A stretch of 9,495 nt of DNA from Desulfobacteraceae bacterium. Lineage in GTDB: Bacteria; Desulfobacterota; DSM-4660; Desulfatiglandales; HGW-15. The stretch covers positions 1 to 9,495 of the forward strand of contig RPPU01000126.1 of assembly GCA_003819975.1 (NCBI GenBank). Direction: 5' to 3'. The notes under the pieces were generated by a model. It ran no database searches. It saw only the letters and a program-made list of their open reading frames with translations, and was not told the origin of the DNA. This document shows, piece after piece, positions 6,801 to 9,495 of this stretch; the stretch's first letter is position 1; the number at the start of each line of letters is the position of its first letter. A program made the position numbers and the translations under genes.

Positions 6801-7305
6801 CGCGCAGGTCCAGTTGGGTCCAGGCAAACGTCCGGTTGGTAAAAAAGATTTCGCTCTGCTCCAGGCGCAGATCCTGCAGATGGGCCAGCCGTTTTAAGGA
6901 AGGAATTCGGACCAGGAGGGGGTCCCCCTCGGCAGCCGCGGTCTGTTCCGGCCAAACCGTTTCCAGACGGGCTCGATAAAGATAGATTCGGGTGGGCCGG
7001 ATCTGCTTGCGAAGCAGTTCCCAAAGATGCAGGTGGACCAAGACTTTGGCGGCGCTGATTTTATCGGGTCCCTGCAACGCCCGGGCCTCAAACCCTTCCA
7101 TGCTGAATCCAAGCCCGGTCTTTAAGCTAAATTGAAGTTTATCGTATTGGACCGCAAACCCGGTCGCATCCGCCAATCCTTTAATGATAAAAGCCTGCAC
7201 CCGGGGTTGTTGTAAAAGATAATGGCCGAGCATAACCAGACCTAAAAGCAAAATAAGCCCAAGGCCGGTCGCCCAGACCAGGCGTTTTATTATTTTTTTA
7301 AGCAT
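3871..7305 (-). CDS. AsmA/YhdP-like inner-membrane-anchored periplasmic protein
   Basis: Members of this superfamily (AsmA, TamB, YhdP, YdbH) are anchored in the inner membrane and span the periplasm as long beta-rich structures. Several are implicated in carrying phospholipid to the outer membrane. The 1144-residue product has a short basic start (MLKKIIKRL), one membrane helix (about 9-30), then about 1,100 residues of alternating short strands. Glycine-bounded blocks such as LQFSLKTGLGFSMEGFEA (just after the helix) are typical of the N-terminal AsmA region. The last 190 residues (about 958-1114) match the usual C-terminal block of long AsmA-like proteins: FAELYVKDAVIQ, LTLDQGVIKTENLYLKGP, GKIDLQAKSVSFQI, then FVMEGPWDKARPKYEP. 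A charged and proline-rich tail ends it. Start: ATG 7305 places basic residues straight before the helix. TTG 7353 would add 16 residues; neither has a strong Shine-Dalgarno. The neighbours are a phospholipid synthase upstream and the malonyl-CoA-forming enzyme downstream. The exact family member is not settled. Confidence 0.85.
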   Translation of the reverse strand: MLKKIIKRLVWATGLGLILLLGLVMLGHYLLQQPRVQAFIIKGLADATGFAVQYDKLQFSLKTGLGFSMEGFEARALQGPDKISAAKVLVHLHLWELLRKQIRPTRIYLYRARLETVWPEQTAAAEGDPLLVRIPSLKRLAHLQDLRLEQSEIFFTNRTFAWTQLDLRVRQRKAEPLVLQVAGSGRFKAAEQAVSFKLAGALSQDFRKGSSPALDMSLELKQFPLVWIPLPRFLALQSGQMDCGLTVKGRPEEQLNLEGWAQINALDLTWVRRQRSKSFPFANWAMDFKASIQGRTLKAPEVNLQLPKTRLAIALNLDLKDKHNPYIESRLSGPWMSLQAFTDLFPSPILPEWYEKELFPLFRSGQVQAVELNMQGHAAEGSPDRYPDTSGLIVKINCRDMEALLPGAAYPFQAVNARVEIEKRALKIADFKARFGQSVMQQSGFESRTIFEENPSFAIALAGTFDVPELAKQLNIEMLQPQVPALFKEIAAAISTGSLAGRADLQYRFGKPLELRQGEFHFQNWHLDLAKYLLPVEIKNAHIKIEEQKEDQFQVTGSWGHSTVEARGGFEIRGQEGELRELHLSSRVDLNEILPMLYPAAKAWRFKNPVPVEAGFKRNNHSWSAQGRLNLADFSGENEQLLVAPKPSRLEFDLDLAPGRFLDVKKIFFTVMDGRAEIDRSRSRDFIGRNALFVKGAYDLQHRYLIACEGDMPGLDLETLGVYFKEAGRPLKGELGCDLQFKSKKGQTAERIDGWAKGQKIELFLDSLPAPITDGQFSGSFSGVNVAIPFCRMHLGANQIGLSGAFSYTPLWKGKILLEADRFNLRDFKLSGAATQPARNWDSWLKRMDLDLQVRIEKGQWQELKWGPLQADLHLDKQGISIPKAVIQGEHGFLATNGKIRFGAKPELVFSGKIEMVEQPVEEILPLMGLDPKYIAGKLNLKGLFYSKSVDSKGLLAGTTGFAELYVKDAVIQHSSALISILDFLSIKKIFTNRPPNVSKEGLFFEDIGAQLTLDQGVIKTENLYLKGPVINVLAPHGKIDLQAKSVSFQILVQPWLMVDGIICHIPIIGYILTGDDKAFIAYQFVMEGPWDKARPKYEPLKNLDQSIIGFFKRILLTPSRLLKHISNGSKTPLQPNPNPAKDD

Positions 7306-7555
7306 ACGCTCTAATAATCTTTCAAAAATAGATGCCCGTATCAACCGTGGCAAAGGATTGTAAAATTTTTCCCAGGGGCTTGCCCGTAATAGCGGCCAAT
7401 CAATTCAGCCTTCATTGTTTTAACTTATCATAAGAATACGATTCCGGCAACCCCGGCGATTTTGATGAATGGAAGGCTAAGACAGAAAGGATACGAGATA
7501 ATTTCGGTTGTTTTTGTACAACCTAAACGCCTACAGTCTATTCACCTGATTTGCC
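7306..7555. other. Intergenic gap between the AsmA-like and CDP-alcohol transferase genes
   Basis: About 250 bases without a supported gene. It holds a hairpin GGTTGT-TTTTGT-ACAACC (7506-7523) just past the end of the phosphatidyltransferase gene, with no T run on either side. It also holds a partial copy of the ATTCCGGCAA repeat arm (about 7441-7450) and a CAGTCTA word (7534-7540). I could not find a good promoter for the AsmA-like gene here. Confidence 0.45.
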
Positions 7556-8257
7556 CTACTTACTTCTGGCAATGAGCCGTTTGTGGATATAAACGATCTG
7601 TTGTAACGCGGTCAAATGGGTCAAAATGGCCAAAAGCCCCAAAGTTATCTCGAATATCAATAGGCCGGCCCTGGGCAGGGCGGAAAGCCAGGATCCCAGG
7701 ATTAAAAGGACCAGGCGTTCCGGCCGTTGCATGATTCCTGGTTTGCATTCCAGCCCCAGCCCCTCGGCCCGCGCCCGGGTGTAACTGACCAGATAAGAAC
7801 CGCTTAAAGCTAAAATAATCCAGATCATCGGCCAAAAGCCCGTTTGGATTCTGCTATGCCGGAAAAAGCCATATAAGGTTTCATCGCTCATAAAGAAATA
7901 AGCCATGCCCAAAAATAAAAACAAATCGCTGTACCGGTCCATAATGCTGTCGACAAAAGCGCCGTGGGCACTTTGCTTGTGAGTCAAGCGGGCAATCAGA
8001 CCGTCCAGCGTGTCGCACAAACCGGCGATCAGCACCACAAAGGCGGCCCAAAAAAACGCACCCTGGGCGTAAACCAAACCGGCCAGTCCGTTGAAAAAAC
8101 AACCCACCACGGTCATCAGGTCGGGATCGATACCGGAATCGGCAAAATAACGGGCGACCGGTTTCATGATATGGCGATACCGGGTCTCGATCTCTTCGCG
8201 CCAAAAAGCGACATACGCTCTAAATGAAGGCCGGTTTTTGAGTTTATCTTTTTTCAT
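7556..8257 (-). CDS. CDP-alcohol phosphatidyltransferase family membrane enzyme
   Basis: Enzymes of this family join an alcohol or sugar-phosphate head group to a CDP-activated lipid (CDP-diacylglycerol or similar) at the inner membrane. The 233-residue product carries the complete signature D-x2-DG-x2-AR-x8-G-x3-D-x3-D: D82, D85, G86, A89, R90, G99, D103, D107. The aspartates bind divalent metal, and the last is the proposed catalytic base. About six membrane helices are visible (near 47-64, 68-82, 111-123, 141-160, 182-194 and 198-223), preceded by a polar amphipathic N-terminus. The later YTRARAEGLG...RPERL block (159-182) resembles the phosphatidylinositol-phosphate / archaetidylinositol-phosphate synthase branch more than PgsA or PssA, but the acceptor cannot be fixed by eye. 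The start at 8257 is secure: AGGAGG (8264-8269) lies six bases upstream. It is the first gene of the minus-strand lipid-related trio. Confidence 0.92.
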   Translation of the reverse strand: MKKDKLKNRPSFRAYVAFWREEIETRYRHIMKPVARYFADSGIDPDLMTVVGCFFNGLAGLVYAQGAFFWAAFVVLIAGLCDTLDGLIARLTHKQSAHGAFVDSIMDRYSDLFLFLGMAYFFMSDETLYGFFRHSRIQTGFWPMIWIILALSGSYLVSYTRARAEGLGLECKPGIMQRPERLVLLILGSWLSALPRAGLLIFEITLGLLAILTHLTALQQIVYIHKRLIARSK

Positions 8258-8486
8258 GAAGGGCCTCCTCGGGATCTATTAAAATTCGCTTTCAAATGCT
8301 TTTCAGTTTTGATCCGATTGATATCATAATTCGATAAAAGAACGAATGAATTTCTTATTTCCTTTTTTTGTCATCTCACTCCGGGTTTGAAAGCGCTTGA
8401 GCGGGCTTTTATCGCTTCTTATCTGAATGGGCTTGCAAGGTTCGTTGAATCGAAATGAAATAGGAATGACTGGACGGCCTTTTTAG

Positions 8487-8516
8487 TTGTATTTTTGGAG
8501 TTGATTTTGGTATAAA
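8487..8516 (+). promoter_or_regulatory. Weak candidate promoter for the ABC transporter gene
   Basis: TTGTAT (8487-8492), an 18-base spacer and TATAAA (8511-8516) point towards the gene at 8740. An overlapping alternative is TTGATT (8501-8506), 16 bases, TAGTAT (8523-8528). Neither is strong, and the MITE lies between them and the gene. Confidence 0.22.
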
Positions 8517-8625
8517 TCAGGGTAGTATCTTCTGAAAAAACAAGCGGCATCATAAGGGCGGATTCTAAAAAATCGTACGCAGCAGCATCATTGCTTAGCC
8601 TTTTAAAAAACAAACCTGGGTGATG

Positions 8626-8722
8626 GGGACCTCTAAAAATTTACTTTATCGACTATGAGACCTTTAAGGAACGGCTAAATATGAGCAGTAAATTTCTCAA
8701 AAGGCGAATTTTTAGAGATCCC
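8626..8722. mobile_element. 97-bp MITE-like element with 6-bp target duplication
   Basis: The terminal arms GGGACCTCTAAAAATT (8626-8641) and AATTTTTAGAGATCCC (8707-8722) are reverse complements at 15 of 16 positions. A second, nested perfect pair lies inside: AAATTTACT (8637-8645) and AGTAAATTT (8687-8695). The element is flanked directly by GTGATG on both sides (8620-8625 and 8723-8728), a perfect 6-bp target-site duplication. There is no room for a transposase, so it would be moved in trans by a full-length insertion sequence sharing these ends, elsewhere in the genome. I cannot name the parent family with confidence. The downstream copy of the duplication ends 11 bases before the ABC ATPase start codon. 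Confidence 0.78.
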
Positions 8723-8739
8723 GTGATGAGTAACTATTT

Positions 8740-9495
8740 ATGGATTCACCGCTGATTCACGTCAAGAATTTACGGGTTAGTTTTTTCACCAAACTCGGTG
8801 AAGTAAAAGCCGTGGACGGGCTTTCTTATGAAATTCAAAAAGGCAAAACACTCGGAATTGTCGGCGAAAGCGGTTGCGGAAAATCGGTCGCCTCTTACGC
8901 GATTCTCGGCCTGTTGAGCTACCCCGGCCGCATTGTCGGCGGTGAAATTCTTTTTAAGGGCGAAGATATCAGCCGCTACACCCGCGAGCAATACGAAAAC
9001 CTGCGCGGCAACCAAATCACCATGGTTTTTCAGGAAGCGCTCACCGCTCTGAATCCCGTGCTCACCATCGGCTACCAGATCACCGAACAAATCATCCGGC
9101 ACCTTTTCTACTCCCGCAAACAAGCCGTCCGGCGCGCCGTTGAATTACTGGACCTGGTCGGCATTCCTTCTCCCGCAAAAAGGCTCGCGGAATATCCCCA
9201 TCAACTTTCCGGCGGCATGAAGCAAAGGGCCATGATAGCCATGGCTTTATCCTGCAACCCCGACCTCTTCATCGCCGATGAGCCCACCACGGCCCTGGAT
9301 GTGACCATTCAGGCTCAAATATTGGACTTGGTCCAGTCTTTACAAGAAAGGCTGCATATGACCGTCCAGTACATCACCCATGACTTGGGCGTGATTTCTG
9401 AATTGGCCGACGACATTATCGTCATGTATGCCGGCCGAATTGTGGAATCCGGCCCCAACCAAAAGATATTCAATAATCCGATGCATCCCTATACC
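8740..9495 (+). CDS. OppD/DppD-type peptide ABC transporter ATPase (3' truncated)
   Basis: Cytoplasmic ATPase that powers an oligo- or dipeptide (or nickel/opine-type) importer. The 252 visible residues contain Walker A GESGCGKS (42-49), the Q-loop in [12 protein letters not shown] (96-107; Q98), signature LSGGMKQR (156-163), Walker B LFIADE (176-181), D-loop TTALD (183-187) and the switch histidine in YITHDLG (H214). The frame is open to the window end at HPYT, the beginning of the C-terminal oligopeptide-binding extension that marks this subfamily; full members run to about 320-330 residues. An in-frame stop at 8731-8733 makes ATG 8740 the earliest ATG. The Shine-Dalgarno is poor, and a MITE ends just upstream, so native expression signals may have been displaced. 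In usual systems an OppF-type ATPase follows and the permeases are nearby; here none precedes it, so this may be the first gene or the partners lie beyond the window. Confidence 0.95.
   Translation, partial: MDSPLIHVKNLRVSFFTKLGEVKAVDGLSYEIQKGKTLGIVGESGCGKSVASYAILGLLSYPGRIVGGEILFKGEDISRYTREQYENLRGNQITMVFQEALTALNPVLTIGYQITEQIIRHLFYSRKQAVRRAVELLDLVGIPSPAKRLAEYPHQLSGGMKQRAMIAMALSCNPDLFIADEPTTALDVTIQAQILDLVQSLQERLHMTVQYITHDLGVISELADDIIVMYAGRIVESGPNQKIFNNPMHPYT

Larger units (their letters stand above)
8258..8739. other. Divergent intergenic region carrying a MITE
   Basis: No believable gene lies in these 480 bases. The minus-strand frame at 8419-8613 needs a TTG start and has no Shine-Dalgarno or recognisable motif. 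Present are the ribosome-binding site of the phosphatidyltransferase gene (8264-8269); a perfect 10-bp inverted repeat CGCTTTCAAA (8287-8296) / TTTGAAAGCG (8386-8395); a GC-containing hairpin followed by TTTT near 8390-8412; a weak plus-strand promoter candidate (8487-8516); and the 97-bp element at 8626-8722. Confidence 0.55.

Noticed and set aside
7341..7415. 24-residue minus-strand mini-frame (starts MKAELIGRYYG) just upstream of the AsmA-like gene
   Set aside because: It could be a leader peptide, but there is no Shine-Dalgarno, no regulatory residue pattern and no attenuator structure to support it.
7506..7523. GGTTGT-TTTTGT-ACAACC hairpin as a terminator for the phosphatidyltransferase gene
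   Set aside because: The stem is only six pairs and no T run follows on the minus strand, so it is mentioned but not called a terminator.
8419..8613. 64-residue minus-strand frame in the divergent gap
   Set aside because: TTG start, no ribosome-binding site, no motif, and AT-rich sequence in which open frames arise by chance.
8770..9123. 117-residue minus-strand frame opposite the ABC ATPase
   Set aside because: Antisense shadow of the OppD/DppD-type gene, whose Walker A, Q-loop and switch motifs are all intact on the plus strand.

Overview
The window looks like chromosomal DNA from a Gram-negative bacterium. The best guess is a deltaproteobacterial (Desulfobacterota) lineage. The main reason is a single-chain acetyl-CoA carboxylase carboxyltransferase with its alpha half placed before its beta half. 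A large AsmA-type periplasmic protein, which implies an outer membrane, agrees with this. The taxonomy is inference, since no marker gene is present.

Layout from left to right: the last 54 codons of an unrecognised plus-strand gene (1-165); a convergent minus-strand xanthine-guanine phosphoribosyltransferase, gpt (250-798), with a good promoter at 902-930; a structured, gene-free stretch of about 500 bases (808-1301) with two adjacent inverted repeats; a plus-strand 106-residue protein of unknown function (1302-1622) followed by short tandem repeats and a terminator-like hairpin; then three minus-strand genes read right to left. These are a CDP-alcohol phosphatidyltransferase (8257-7556), a very large AsmA/YhdP-like protein (7305-3871), and the fused carboxyltransferase (3630-1801). 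A gap of about 480 bases (8258-8739) holds a 97-bp MITE-like element with a perfect 6-bp target duplication. Immediately after it starts a plus-strand OppD/DppD-type peptide ABC transporter ATPase (8740 onward), cut by the window end.

The three minus-strand genes share a lipid theme: malonyl-CoA supply for fatty acids, addition of a phospholipid head group, and probable passage of lipid across the periplasm. The gaps of about 180-250 bp, and a separate good promoter in front of the carboxyltransferase, argue for a functional neighbourhood rather than one tight operon. gpt (purine salvage) and the peptide transporter gene appear unrelated to it.

I see no CRISPR array, tRNA or rRNA, prophage, toxin-antitoxin pair or recognisable defence system. 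The points most worth a second look are the MITE just in front of the transporter gene, the reversed-order and diverged carboxyltransferase fusion with an altered zinc ribbon and a C8 tract in its linker, and the hairpin-rich island at 1112-1195.
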